A DNA stretch of 64,000 bases from Fusibacter sp. A1. Lineage in GTDB: Bacteria > Bacillota > Clostridia > Peptostreptococcales > Acidaminobacteraceae. The DNA is taken from NCBI RefSeq assembly GCF_004125825.1, contig NZ_QQWI01000004.1:1-64000 (forward strand), given 5' to 3'. The translations under genes and the position numbers were made by a program. This document shows positions 48,845 to 57,430 of the stretch, in pieces. Below the pieces are notes generated by a model. That model was given only the letters and a program-made list of their open reading frames with translations, ran no database searches and was not told the origin of the DNA. Within the stretch, counting starts at the first letter, position 1. The number at the start of each line of letters is the position of its first letter.

Positions 48845-51133
48845 TTAGTTGTTGTTTCCGGTAATCACTTTTACAAACACTTCGACAATCTGAGCATCAA
48901 ACTGCCTGTTGCTAAACAGCTCTAGCTGCTCCAATGCCATCTTTTGGCTCAGTTCTTTTCTGTAAGGTCTTGTTGAAATCATAGCATGATAGGCGTCTGC
49001 AATGCAAACGATACGCGCGAGGAGCGGTATCTCATCCCCTTTTTGACCGTCTGGGTATCCTTTACCATCCACACGCTCATGGTGGTTTCTGACACAAGTG
49101 ACCACCAGATTGTCATCGACCAGTTCCTTAATCAGATTGTAGCCTATGATGGTATGTTCCTTGATTTTTTCATACTCTTCTTCACTAAGCTGGTCCTTTT
49201 TTTTAATGATCGTATCAGGTATGGCTATTTTTCCTAAATCATGCAACATGCTTCCTAACTTCAAGGCATACTTCATATCGTCGCTCAAGCGCATCTCATC
49301 TGCGATCATCATCGCATATCTGGTGACCTCTTCCGAATGCCTGCCGGTATAGATGTCTTTCATATCAATCGCAGCGGCAAGCGTGAATACAAAGTCCGAC
49401 AAGAGCGTCTTCTTAAGTTGCTGGTTCGCAGCCGATTCAAGCTTATCCTCTATGCTTCTTTCGTAGACGCATATCCGGTTTCTTCCACTGGCTTTTGCGT
49501 ATTCGTTGGCTTTTTCCGCTTTTCTCACTACCATCTTCGGTGCCACAGAATCCATCGGATAACCTGCTATCCCTATCGAAACCGTTAGGGTGAAAAAGCT
49601 GCACATATCAGTCAATAGCTTATCTTTTATCACTGCCTGCCTAATTTTTTCTGCAACTTCCTTAGGGTTTTGATAATACAGTATATTGCACATCATTACA
49701 AACTCTTCTCCACCGAATCGGAACACATGGTCCCTCGATTCAGCATGTTCGACAATGATTTCAGCAATCCTTTTCAGAATCTCATCACCGACGGTATGCC
49801 CGAAAGCGTTGTTGACCGCTCTAAACTGATCAATATCGATAAAAAGGATCTCCGTGTGGTGTCCATCACTCAATATCTCATTTTGAAATTTCTCGAAAAA
49901 TTTCCGATGGTTCGAAAGTCCGGTCAACTCATCCGTGTTCAAAGCCACAGCCATTCGTTCCTTTTCAGTCGCCAGCTCTTCACTTGCAAGATATATCTTT
50001 TTCTGATAATCGATATAGTTGATCATTGCGATCAATAGAACCGCCGCAGCATAAAATGTCACACCGAACACGGTCATCCTCAGCTTCTCGCCGAAATCCA
50101 AAAGCAGAATGAACGTGTCATAGGTTCCTGGAATAAGAAGCAGCAATGAAGCTATAGCTATCATGACATCTTCAGGATTGGTTTTCCTTATATAACTCCT
50201 AAGCGAAGTGACAAACCATAAAAGGACATTCACAAGAAGAAAGAGGTTGATGATATTATAGCCATCGGATAACATAACACTATTCGACGAGATAAGACAA
50301 AGAAGAAAACCCGCACCCAGGAGTGCCCCGCTCGCCCAAAGCAGTATCTTTTTCTCGTAAATTCTGGATAGGGCAAGCCCCATGATCATTGTGGACATAT
50401 ACAAGGCCAAGATGATTATCTTTTTAAATAGAAGTGGTGACAAAGGAGCATATGGAAAAACGACGTAATCAAGCAGATAGATGGCTACCGCTAAAATACT
50501 AAGCGGCAATAGGCTATATCTTTTATCATATGCCTTGGTCATACCAAATAACAGCAGCTGCATACTCGACAGCGCCACCATCGAACTGATGACTACGCTA
50601 TAAAAGTTTGAATGCACCATTTTAAGGGCGGCATACAGCTTATTTGCATTTGATTCCCCTGCAATAATAATGGGAACTGTGCTAAATCCGATCTTATACT
50701 CCGAATACGTGGTAAACGATAAGGTGTTTACCTTATCGATCAGCTTTCTATCGATAGCGAACTTATAGCTATCATGCCAGATATTGTTGCTCACCAGTTC
50801 GCTGGAGCCGATCTCGGCGATTAGAGTACCGTTCCAGTAGATCTTATGCCAGTTCCCTCTCAGCCGTGTGATCAGTAGCATCAGATCTCCGCTGATATTC
50901 TCAAGCTCCGCTTCAGTGATTCTTCTTTCGTAGTTGAATATACCGCTGTCTTTGGGATCTATCTTACGTTCTGAAAAATCACTTAAAACTCCATTGTATT
51001 CGAAATCATGAATAAACAATGCGTTGGACGACGTATCGTACATCGCGGTTTCAAGGAATCCGAACCCCATGAAAAGCATGATTGTAAATAGAGCGATCAA
51101 TGTGATATAAACGCCAAAAATCTTTTGCTTCAC
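48845..51133 (-). CDS. GGDEF and HD-GYP dual c-di-GMP protein
   Basis: 762 residues from GTG 51133 (GGGAGG eight bases upstream; an earlier GTG at 51142 overlaps that site). N-terminal membrane helix, extracytoplasmic domain (about 35-165), a seven-helix block of the 7TM-DISM type (about 180-385), then GGDEF with intact FGGEEF, then HD-GYP with HDLGK and HHERVDGKGYP. Both synthesis and breakdown of c-di-GMP look possible. Followed by the kinase, 20 bases on. Confidence 0.93.
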   Translation of the reverse strand: MKQKIFGVYITLIALFTIMLFMGFGFLETAMYDTSSNALFIHDFEYNGVLSDFSERKIDPKDSGIFNYERRITEAELENISGDLMLLITRLRGNWHKIYWNGTLIAEIGSSELVSNNIWHDSYKFAIDRKLIDKVNTLSFTTYSEYKIGFSTVPIIIAGESNANKLYAALKMVHSNFYSVVISSMVALSSMQLLLFGMTKAYDKRYSLLPLSILAVAIYLLDYVVFPYAPLSPLLFKKIIILALYMSTMIMGLALSRIYEKKILLWASGALLGAGFLLCLISSNSVMLSDGYNIINLFLLVNVLLWFVTSLRSYIRKTNPEDVMIAIASLLLLIPGTYDTFILLLDFGEKLRMTVFGVTFYAAAVLLIAMINYIDYQKKIYLASEELATEKERMAVALNTDELTGLSNHRKFFEKFQNEILSDGHHTEILFIDIDQFRAVNNAFGHTVGDEILKRIAEIIVEHAESRDHVFRFGGEEFVMMCNILYYQNPKEVAEKIRQAVIKDKLLTDMCSFFTLTVSIGIAGYPMDSVAPKMVVRKAEKANEYAKASGRNRICVYERSIEDKLESAANQQLKKTLLSDFVFTLAAAIDMKDIYTGRHSEEVTRYAMMIADEMRLSDDMKYALKLGSMLHDLGKIAIPDTIIKKKDQLSEEEYEKIKEHTIIGYNLIKELVDDNLVVTCVRNHHERVDGKGYPDGQKGDEIPLLARIVCIADAYHAMISTRPYRKELSQKMALEQLELFSNRQFDAQIVEVFVKVITGNNN

Positions 51134-51227
51134 CGAGTTCACCTCCCTTAGACATGTATTACCCTAACATGCCCTAATTATTCAATTATGATCGATTGTT
51201 ATGCGTGTTAACCGTAAACTTAAATGC

Positions 51228-51269
51228 AAAAAATCCATTTAGTTTTCACAAAGTGAACTAAATGGATTT
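51228..51269 (-). terminator. Terminator after the small decarboxylase-like gene
   Basis: 14-bp stem AAATCCATTTAGTT / AACTAAATGGATTT with a T-run on the minus strand. Confidence 0.88.
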
Positions 51270-51316
51270 AATGGATAATTAATGGTAAATCTAGTGGTGG
51301 ATAAAGAAGAATATGC

Positions 51317-51571
51317 CTAATTTTCTTCTTTATTATTCTTTTTTTGCCTGTTGTTTTTGACTATCAGATGGATGATCAGCGCACCAGCACCGACAAGGAA
51401 TCCTATTTCAACCCAGTTGACTCGTGATGCCACGAAGAATGCGGTTGGACCGTCCGCCCCACCGATGATTCCTACGGCACCGGCATCCGGCGTCGCCACC
51501 TGAACCACCAGCCATGCAAATGCACTTAGTGTGATGACAATGCCGATAACAGCTAAGACTCTTTTGATCAT
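51317..51571 (-). CDS. Small protein with OadB-type GGADGPT motif
   Basis: 84 residues: two membrane helices (about 5-25 and 50-70) around GAVGIIGGADGPTAFF, a signature of sodium-pumping decarboxylase beta subunits, which are normally about 370 residues with many helices. The start (AAAGGAAAGGTG then ATG) and terminator look intact, so it may be a genuine mini-protein rather than debris. It starts one base after the methyltransferase stop. Confidence 0.75.
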   Translation of the reverse strand: MIKRVLAVIGIVITLSAFAWLVVQVATPDAGAVGIIGGADGPTAFFVASRVNWVEIGFLVGAGALIIHLIVKNNRQKKNNKEEN

Positions 51572-51572
51572 G

Positions 51573-52319
51573 TCACACCTTTCCTTTTTTCGCTAAAATG
51601 TAGTACCAGTCTGCCGCTTCTATTTCAACAGGCATGTTCATTTGGGCTCCGGATTCCATCACCGAATATCCACATGCCTCTAATTCCTTTTCAAGCAATT
51701 GTCTTTCGAACGGAAAATAGGTCTCATGCAATATGTCTTTCCCTGTGATCTTATTCTCCTTCTCATAGGTGAACAAGAAGTTGAAGGTGATCGTCTCGAT
51801 GTCGTGGTCCCAGACCTGAACAAGGTTGATCCTCTCTTCGCCGACAAAGAGAGGAGCATAGGTGTAAAACCGCTGCCTGTCACGTCTGATCTTATCCCAG
51901 TTTCTTGAGTCGATAAAAATATATCCGTCTCCTGAAACAAGGGCGTCCATTTCGGATACAACCTTTGCGATATCATCATTGGGCACATGCCCGAGCGAGT
52001 TGCCCGTGCACATCACGCAGTCGAATTTTTCTGCCACCGTTTTGCTGACCAATCTAAAATCCGCCTGATAGAGGGGATATTTACTACCATATTTTTCTTT
52101 TGCCCGCTCGAGCATCTCAAGGCTCAAATCCGATCCGGATACTTTTATCTGAAGCTCGTCAAGACAGGCTGTCAGATTACCCGTTCCAAAACTGACATCG
52201 TGCACGGTAGATATGTTTTTACCTGCAAAGATGTCCTTATAAAAGCCTTTCAACCTATCTTGCATCCCCGGATACCTGATTTTATCGTAAATTTCCGCAT
52301 GTGTGTAAAAGTTACCCAT
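51573..52319 (-). CDS. Class I SAM-dependent methyltransferase
   Basis: 248 residues. Motif I is VHDVSFGTGNLTACL (near residue 40), then SGSDLSLEMLERAKEKY and CVMCTGNSLGHVPN; the usual Asp/Gly pattern fits the Methyltransf_25-type group. Substrate unknown. ATG behind GGAGG; first gene of a pair with the small decarboxylase-like protein. Confidence 0.88.
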   Translation of the reverse strand: MGNFYTHAEIYDKIRYPGMQDRLKGFYKDIFAGKNISTVHDVSFGTGNLTACLDELQIKVSGSDLSLEMLERAKEKYGSKYPLYQADFRLVSKTVAEKFDCVMCTGNSLGHVPNDDIAKVVSEMDALVSGDGYIFIDSRNWDKIRRDRQRFYTYAPLFVGEERINLVQVWDHDIETITFNFLFTYEKENKITGKDILHETYFPFERQLLEKELEACGYSVMESGAQMNMPVEIEAADWYYILAKKGKV

Positions 52320-52400
52320 AGCTTCCTCCTGTGTATTGACACCTATCTTATAACTAAGTTTAACATATTTTGTATATCATTGAGCCATTAAACTGGTTTT

Positions 52401-52435
52401 CAAAAAAATAAAAACGGACGAATGACTTCGTCCGC
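52401..52435 (-). terminator. Terminator of the aldo/keto reductase-cupin operon
   Basis: Stem GCGGACGAA / TTCGTCCGT, then TTTTATTTTTTT on the minus strand. Confidence 0.88.
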
Positions 52436-52452
52436 TTGAGTGGTATTCACAC

Positions 52453-52797
52453 TTATTTATGCCCCTCTGAAGGGACGATGCAGATGAACCTGAATTTTCC
52501 CTTACCAGCGTTTTTAAACTGGTGGTGCATTCCGGCAGGAACATAAGCAAAACTTCCAGCTTTCACAGGATTATCAGTTCCATCCATCATAAGTACGCCT
52601 TCGCCTTCGATCATGTAGTTGATATGCGGCCATGGATGGCTGTGCTCCGGGCTATAGCCCTCTTCATCAAGCTCGATGATGCGCATCACATGGTTGTCCC
52701 AACCCTCTTCAGCACCGACGAGCACTTTCATCGCAGCATTTTTAACCGTATCGCTGTTGATGACTTTCGCTTCTCTATCCGATTCATGTGCAAACAT
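52453..52797 (-). CDS. Small cupin-domain protein
   Basis: 114 residues, one conserved cupin barrel. Metal ligands are visible in HSHPWPHINYMIEGEG and the second motif GSFAYVPAGMHHQFKN. Substrate unknown. It lies 22 bases after the aldo/keto reductase, so the two probably act together. Confidence 0.87.
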   Translation of the reverse strand: MFAHESDREAKVINSDTVKNAAMKVLVGAEEGWDNHVMRIIELDEEGYSPEHSHPWPHINYMIEGEGVLMMDGTDNPVKAGSFAYVPAGMHHQFKNAGKGKFRFICIVPSEGHK

Positions 52798-52819
52798 AAT
52801 TTTTCTCCTTTTCGTAAAC

Positions 52820-53953
52820 CTATCCTTCGAACACCCTTGCTACCTCTGCAAGTTCTTTGATGATTTCGATATGCTGAGGGCATTTCGGTTCGCATTCTCC
52901 ACACGCGATGCATTTTGACGCACGTGTTTCAAGCGGCGCATGCTTCAGGTATTCCCTACCCATTTCCTCAACCTTGTTGAACATATGCCCTTGATTGAAC
53001 ACTCTGAACGCCTGTGGTATTTTCACCCCGTGCGGACAAGGCATGCAGTAGTCGCACGCCGTGCAAGGCACCTTCACCTTATCGTTGATCGCTTTTCTTA
53101 CCTGTCTATAGTGTACTATATCTTCTTCAGTATGAGGAGCCACATTCCGTTTAAAAGTCGCTAAGTTCTCATCGAGTTGCTCCATTGTGGACATTCCACT
53201 AAGTACCATATCCACTCTGCTGTCGGCAAGCAGATAGTCGAATGCGAATCGTGTGTTGCTGCTTTCTGGTGAGTGTTTCCTGATCATCATTTGCACATCT
53301 TCAGACATGACACCCGACAGGCTTCCACCCCTAAGCGGTTCCATGATGACTACGGCGATACCCTTTTCATCCAGGTATTCAAGCCCTTCAAGCCCGGCCT
53401 GATACTCGATATCCAGATAGTTGTACTGGATTTGAACAAAGTCCCAATCATAAAAATCGACAATTTCCTTAAATAAAGGCAACTCGTCATGATACGAGAA
53501 CCCGATATACTTGACACGGCCGTCAGCTTTGATCTTTTTGATGAAATCGACCAAGGCTTCTTTGTCGTAGTTGGCCCAGTGGTCGACAGACAGTGCGTGT
53601 AACAAATAAAAATCGATATGATCCGTTTCAAGTTTTTCAAGCTGCTCGTTCAGATATTTTTCAAGATCAGCAGGTTCCTTCACCAACCAGCTCGGAAGCT
53701 TGTCTGCTAAAACCGCTTTTTCACGGTAGCCGTCCTTTAGCGCTTTTGCCACGATGTTTTCGCTCACACCACCATGATACGGGTATGCGGTATCCACATA
53801 GACAGCACCTTCATCGATACTGTGTCTGATCATCTTGATAGCTTCCGCGATATCCACGTCCGTCTGACCTTTTGCATCAGCCATCATAGGAAATCTCATA
53901 CACCCCATGCCAAGTCTCGTTGGAAGTTTCTTTAAAAATTCTCTTGCTGTCAT
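52820..53953 (-). CDS. Aldo/keto reductase with C-terminal 4Fe-4S domain
   Basis: 377 residues. An aldo/keto reductase barrel (YVDTAYPYHGGVSENIV; Tyr and the following HIDFYLLHAL) occupies about 1-280. A ferredoxin-like end follows, with CTACDYCMPCPHGV and CIACGECEPKCPQHI, two 4Fe-4S sites. This fusion is common in anaerobes and suggests ferredoxin-linked reduction. ATG behind GGGAG. Confidence 0.92.
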   Translation of the reverse strand: MTAREFLKKLPTRLGMGCMRFPMMADAKGQTDVDIAEAIKMIRHSIDEGAVYVDTAYPYHGGVSENIVAKALKDGYREKAVLADKLPSWLVKEPADLEKYLNEQLEKLETDHIDFYLLHALSVDHWANYDKEALVDFIKKIKADGRVKYIGFSYHDELPLFKEIVDFYDWDFVQIQYNYLDIEYQAGLEGLEYLDEKGIAVVIMEPLRGGSLSGVMSEDVQMMIRKHSPESSNTRFAFDYLLADSRVDMVLSGMSTMEQLDENLATFKRNVAPHTEEDIVHYRQVRKAINDKVKVPCTACDYCMPCPHGVKIPQAFRVFNQGHMFNKVEEMGREYLKHAPLETRASKCIACGECEPKCPQHIEIIKELAEVARVFEG

Positions 53954-54160
53954 CCTGTTCTCCCTTCAATTGGTTCGGTCTATCACCATTATACCGCAAC
54001 AAAGCAGCTATCGAACATTTTATTTCGCCACTCTTAATACTTATTTGATCATGCTGGCGATTCTTCTGATTCACTAGCCGTAGACGATCTCAATGTCCAA
54101 AATTCCCAGGCCTTTATAACATAGCAAGTTGCTTTTTACACGTAGTTGGAATACAAAAAC

Positions 54161-54190
54161 TCGCGTAGTAGCTGCGCCTTGTGCCAGCCC
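54161..54190. repeat. Left module of dispersed repeat, copy 1
   Basis: 30 bases (TCGCGTAGTAGCTGCGCCTT then GTGCCAGCCC) repeated at 55116-55145 with one mismatch. It lies just upstream of core copy 1. The rest of the 53954-54160 gap shows no gene. Confidence 0.75.
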
Positions 54191-54211
54191 TCTCCAACAC
54201 AAAGGGGAAAT

Positions 54212-54353
54212 GCAATTTTGAAAACCACACTAAGGGGGTTCATTAGCAAATCTTTATTTACTCAACTAGCATGTTATCACGCACTAGATCCCACCACGTC
54301 TAATCCCTATTTTAAGGCGCTTCGCTTCAACTGCAAGGCAAACCTTTCTCTCT
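54212..54353. repeat. 142-bp dispersed repeat core, copy 1
   Basis: Begins GCAATTTTGAAAACCACAC and ends in AAGGCAAACCTTTCTCTCT. Related to 55283-55424 and 58222-58363; this is the most diverged copy. The end is 15 bases from the HAD gene stop. No ORF with a ribosome site is seen. Confidence 0.8.
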
Positions 54354-54368
54354 ACTTATTACCTAGAA

Positions 54369-55055
54369 TTAAACATCCAAACTATCGGACTCGATTTCCT
54401 TCACCAGATCTTCCACTTGCGAATAAGTCCTATAGATAGTCGGCTTCAATTGACCATATGCTTTTGTAAACCAGTCGGCCCGTATAGGGAGCATCCCTAC
54501 CTTGGCAGCTCCGTTTAACTCGTCGCTTCCTCCATCGCCGATGAAGATGCATTCCTTAGCAGACACTCCGATTCGCCCTGCGGCCTCCAGATAGATTTCC
54601 TTTTCAGGTTTGATAAGACCGACATCACATGAAAAGAGCACCTCGTCAAAATAACCGGGAAGGTCCGATGCATGGAAGCCATCGATTTCCTCCACTGACG
54701 CATTGCTGATCAGTACGGTTTTTATTCCCTTTGACCGAATCGACTTCAAAAGGGCTATGCTCTTACCAGGCACCTCTTTGAAACAGGCCGACTTGCCGCT
54801 GATCCTATCCGCATTCAGCTCCTCGATCACCGCTTCATCCACGGGCACGCCTAGTTTGTCCGTGATTTCACGTAACACCTCTCGAAAATCCGGATACGCT
54901 CCGCGGTACCTGCACTCCCTGTACTTGCCTACCTCGGCGTAATAGTCGCCCACAGACAACTTAAGTTTTTCAGCAATCTGAACACCGCTCATTTTCTTCA
55001 CGTTCGCTTCCGTCACCAGTGTCTCAAATAAGTCAAAAATAATCGCCTTAACCAT
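54369..55055 (-). CDS. HAD-superfamily hydrolase
   Basis: 228 residues. Motif I is FDLFETL (nucleophile Asp, with Phe at the +2 acid position, as in dehalogenase-like and some phosphatase members), motif II LISNAS, and motif IV GDGGSDELNGA. Substrate unknown. ATG behind GGGAGG. Isolated between two copies of the dispersed repeat. Confidence 0.88.
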   Translation of the reverse strand: MVKAIIFDLFETLVTEANVKKMSGVQIAEKLKLSVGDYYAEVGKYRECRYRGAYPDFREVLREITDKLGVPVDEAVIEELNADRISGKSACFKEVPGKSIALLKSIRSKGIKTVLISNASVEEIDGFHASDLPGYFDEVLFSCDVGLIKPEKEIYLEAAGRIGVSAKECIFIGDGGSDELNGAAKVGMLPIRADWFTKAYGQLKPTIYRTYSQVEDLVKEIESDSLDV

Positions 55056-55115
55056 AAATCCTCCCTGTTACCACTACGTCCTAGTTCCCTCTCCACATAC
55101 CCGCACAAAAAATAC

Positions 55116-55145
55116 TCGCGTAGTCGCTGCGCCTTGTGCCAGCCC
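55116..55145. repeat. Left module of dispersed repeat, copy 2
   Basis: Near-identical to 54161-54190. About 137 bases separate it from the core, against 21 in copy 1. Confidence 0.75.
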
Positions 55146-55169
55146 TTTTAAACTCAAAGATGAAATGCA

Positions 55170-55282
55170 TAGAAATTTCTGTCCTATACGATCTAGCTTA
55201 TGTCCTCTACGGATAGGCTTTATGTCTACCCTCCCTGAAAGCTGTTTTAAGTCCTTATTCCAATCAAGGCTGAAAGAGCAAG
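55170..55282. repeat. 113-bp insert inside repeat copy 2
   Basis: Relative to copy 1, this segment interrupts the AAATGCAATTTT junction. GCA is present on both sides, so it looks like an insertion with a short duplication, or copy 1 lost it. No coding content seen. Confidence 0.5.
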
Positions 55283-55424
55283 GCAATTTTGAAAACCACA
55301 CCAAGGGGATTCATTTGCAAATCTTCATTTACCTAAGTGGCATCTCATCCTACATTTGATCCCACCACGCCTACCGCATATTTCAAGGCGCTTCGCTTAA
55401 AAAGCAAGGCAAACATTTCTCTCA
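55283..55424. repeat. 142-bp dispersed repeat core, copy 2
   Basis: Very close to copy 3 over its whole length (shared CATTTGCAAATCTTCATTTA and CTACATTTGATCCCACCA). It ends 12 bases from the stop of the YdcF-like gene. Confidence 0.85.
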
Positions 55425-55436
55425 TCACCTTTCTGG

Positions 55437-55985
55437 TCACACCGGCTTATCCCTAAAATACTTGCTAATCTTTTCAATTTCGTCGAACACAAGTGCCGCG
55501 TGTTCCTTTTTTAAATACCAGTTCTCTGCTGTCAGCTTCCTTTCATCGACAACGGGTGCGACCATGAAGATCGTATCCGGACCCGAGTTGAGTTCATAGG
55601 TCAGTTTGCACCTTTTGGCATGAAAAGTCTTGCATACGAGAATCGCTTTTTTCAGGTCAACGCCTTTTTCTTTGAGCAGCTCATGGCTGAACACGGCGTT
55701 GTCAAAGGTGTGAGCCGCCTTGTCCTCTTTTAGGATCGCGGTTTCAGGAACATCCATCTTTAGGAGCAGCTCCGTCAAATAGTCACATTCGGTCGCATGG
55801 GTTTTCAGCTTCCTGTTCTCTCCACCCGACACGAGAACATACTCGGAAAGCCCCCTATGGTATAGCTCGGCGGCCTTCGAAGCAAGTTCAGGCCTGCTCC
55901 CACCAGCGACAAGTATCACATCAGCAGGTCCTAGTTCATCGCTGATAAAGATCATTTCTGTTATCGACTTATGAAAATTATGCAT
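55437..55985 (-). CDS. YdcF/DUF218-family protein
   Basis: 182 residues. The family fold is seen in ADVILVAGGSRPELASKAAELYHRG, YVLVSGG, the Glu in ATECDYLTELL and KAILVCKTFHAKR. ElyC/SanA/YdcF relatives are linked to cell envelope or bind SAM; the reaction is unknown. No signal peptide or membrane helix is seen. ATG behind AAGGAG. Confidence 0.83.
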   Translation of the reverse strand: MHNFHKSITEMIFISDELGPADVILVAGGSRPELASKAAELYHRGLSEYVLVSGGENRKLKTHATECDYLTELLLKMDVPETAILKEDKAAHTFDNAVFSHELLKEKGVDLKKAILVCKTFHAKRCKLTYELNSGPDTIFMVAPVVDERKLTAENWYLKKEHAALVFDEIEKISKYFRDKPV

Positions 55986-55994
55986 GACAGCTCC

Positions 55995-56159
55995 TTAGTC
56001 TTTCTTGTTCGGCAGTTTAAATAGTTTTTTTAGAATCCACTGGATCCCCAGTAGTTTTCCAAGTCCGTTCATCAGTCTCATCCAGTACTTTGTGAAAATC
56101 ACCGTCATTAAGACGATGACAGCCACACCTAAAAATAGATTGTTAATCGTTATCTCCAC
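55995..56159 (-). CDS. 54-residue membrane protein
   Basis: Small gene: GTG 56159 behind GAGGTGACAGG. An N-terminal hydrophobic helix (LFLGVAVIVLMTVIF) is followed by a basic amphipathic end (KKLFKLPNKKD). Its stop lies nine bases before the YdcF-like ATG, and that gene's AAGGAG overlaps the stop, so the two are likely one operon. Family not recognised. Confidence 0.68.
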   Translation of the reverse strand: MEITINNLFLGVAVIVLMTVIFTKYWMRLMNGLGKLLGIQWILKKLFKLPNKKD

Positions 56160-56220
56160 CCTGTCACCTCAGCACACTTCTAATCAGCACATTGCTCAAC
56201 CCAGCCCGACCTTCATCATC

Positions 56221-57288
56221 TCAAGACCCTGACTCCTGTCCCCTTCGAGAAGCTCCTTTCCATACCCCTATATCGATACTCGCAATAGACGATTCACAAA
56301 ACTCAACCCTTACCATGTCCGGCATCTCTAGTTGTGACCAGAACTCATATCCTACACCCGGGTCATAATGGTTGAGAAGCGCAGTGAGGATGGTCCCGTG
56401 AGTCCCGATCACGATCCTTTTTCCATCGTGCCGGCTCAAGACTTTTTCAAAGGCTTCCACTCCCCGTCCCTTCACCTGATTGATCGATTCTCCACCCGTC
56501 GACGCATACTCGAAATCCGACCACTGCCTTTGAACAAAGGCCTTGAAGTCCTCGACATACTCACCGACTTCACGTTCCCTAAGGTCCTCGATTTCTTCTA
56601 CGGCGAGCCGCTTTTCATTTGCAATGCCACTAACCGTATCCACCGCCCGCCTAAAGGTGCTCGCAATCACGTGGTCTATTTCAATTTCAGAAAAATACTC
56701 GGTGATCCGTTCCACATCACCAAGATGCTTTTCATCAAGGGGCATGTTGCGGTCGTCCCCTTTGACATACACCGATTTGCCATGCCTGACAAACCAGCAT
56801 TCCGTATTGGTTTTCACGTCTTTCAAGTCGATCGACATCCTGACGGTCTCATCACTCGATTCAAAAGCCCTAAATCCGCAAGATTGAAACAAGCTGATCG
56901 ACGGCTGATTGTATCGGTAGATCTCTTTGAGCTCGATCCTTTCATAACCGGACCGCTTCGCATGCTGAAGCAGCGCCTTTATTACTTTGCTTGCGATACC
57001 GACACCTCTGTATTTGGACACACCGATCACAATCGGCATGGTAGATTCACTAAGCGTCACATCGCCGATCGCGGTCCATGTTCCGTTTTCGAACACTTCG
57101 ATAAAAAACAGTTCCCCTTTTTCCTTTAGATACCCGTACATGGCAGTGATGGTATCCATGCCGTACGGTTCAGATCCCAGTCCTTCCGAATGGTCAAGCA
57201 CGTAGCGGTCGCCGTACCAGGCAAGCGCTTCAAAATATCTATCCTCAGTAGGCCTTACAAGCCTTAGCTTATCGCTTATTACAATCAT
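56221..57288 (-). CDS. GNAT acetyltransferase fused to histidine phosphatase
   Basis: 355 residues. Residues 1-150 form a GNAT domain (acetyl-CoA loop ISVSKYRGVGIASKVIKALL in outline, near 95). From about 160 a phosphoglycerate mutase-like histidine phosphatase follows: WFVRHGKS with the catalytic His, AFTRRAVDT-like segment ASTFRRAVDTV, the acid in REREVGEY, and the second His in VIGTHGTI. The fusion suggests linked acetyl and phosphate chemistry on one small molecule; substrates unknown. Confidence 0.9.
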   Translation of the reverse strand: MIVISDKLRLVRPTEDRYFEALAWYGDRYVLDHSEGLGSEPYGMDTITAMYGYLKEKGELFFIEVFENGTWTAIGDVTLSESTMPIVIGVSKYRGVGIASKVIKALLQHAKRSGYERIELKEIYRYNQPSISLFQSCGFRAFESSDETVRMSIDLKDVKTNTECWFVRHGKSVYVKGDDRNMPLDEKHLGDVERITEYFSEIEIDHVIASTFRRAVDTVSGIANEKRLAVEEIEDLREREVGEYVEDFKAFVQRQWSDFEYASTGGESINQVKGRGVEAFEKVLSRHDGKRIVIGTHGTILTALLNHYDPGVGYEFWSQLEMPDMVRVEFCESSIASIDIGVWKGASRRGQESGS

Positions 57289-57371
57289 GTGCCACCTCTT
57301 TCCCTGTTAAGTATAGCAAACTACTGTAGGGATAAATATACTAATTGTTGGAAAATTCATCTCTAAATCAT

Positions 57372-57400
57372 TTGATATCCATCGCTCCATTTGATACGAT
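57372..57400 (+). promoter_or_regulatory. Promoter of the nucleotidyltransferase gene
   Basis: -35 TTGATA (57372-57377), 17-base spacer, -10 TACGAT (57395-57400), 30 bases upstream of the start. Confidence 0.7.
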
Positions 57401-57430
57401 GGTTGAATACATAAAAGGAAGGTAATCATC

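Noticed and set aside
56368..57129. 253-residue plus-strand frame opposite the GNAT-phosphatase gene
   Set aside because: Antisense shadow; the minus frame has clear motifs in both domains.
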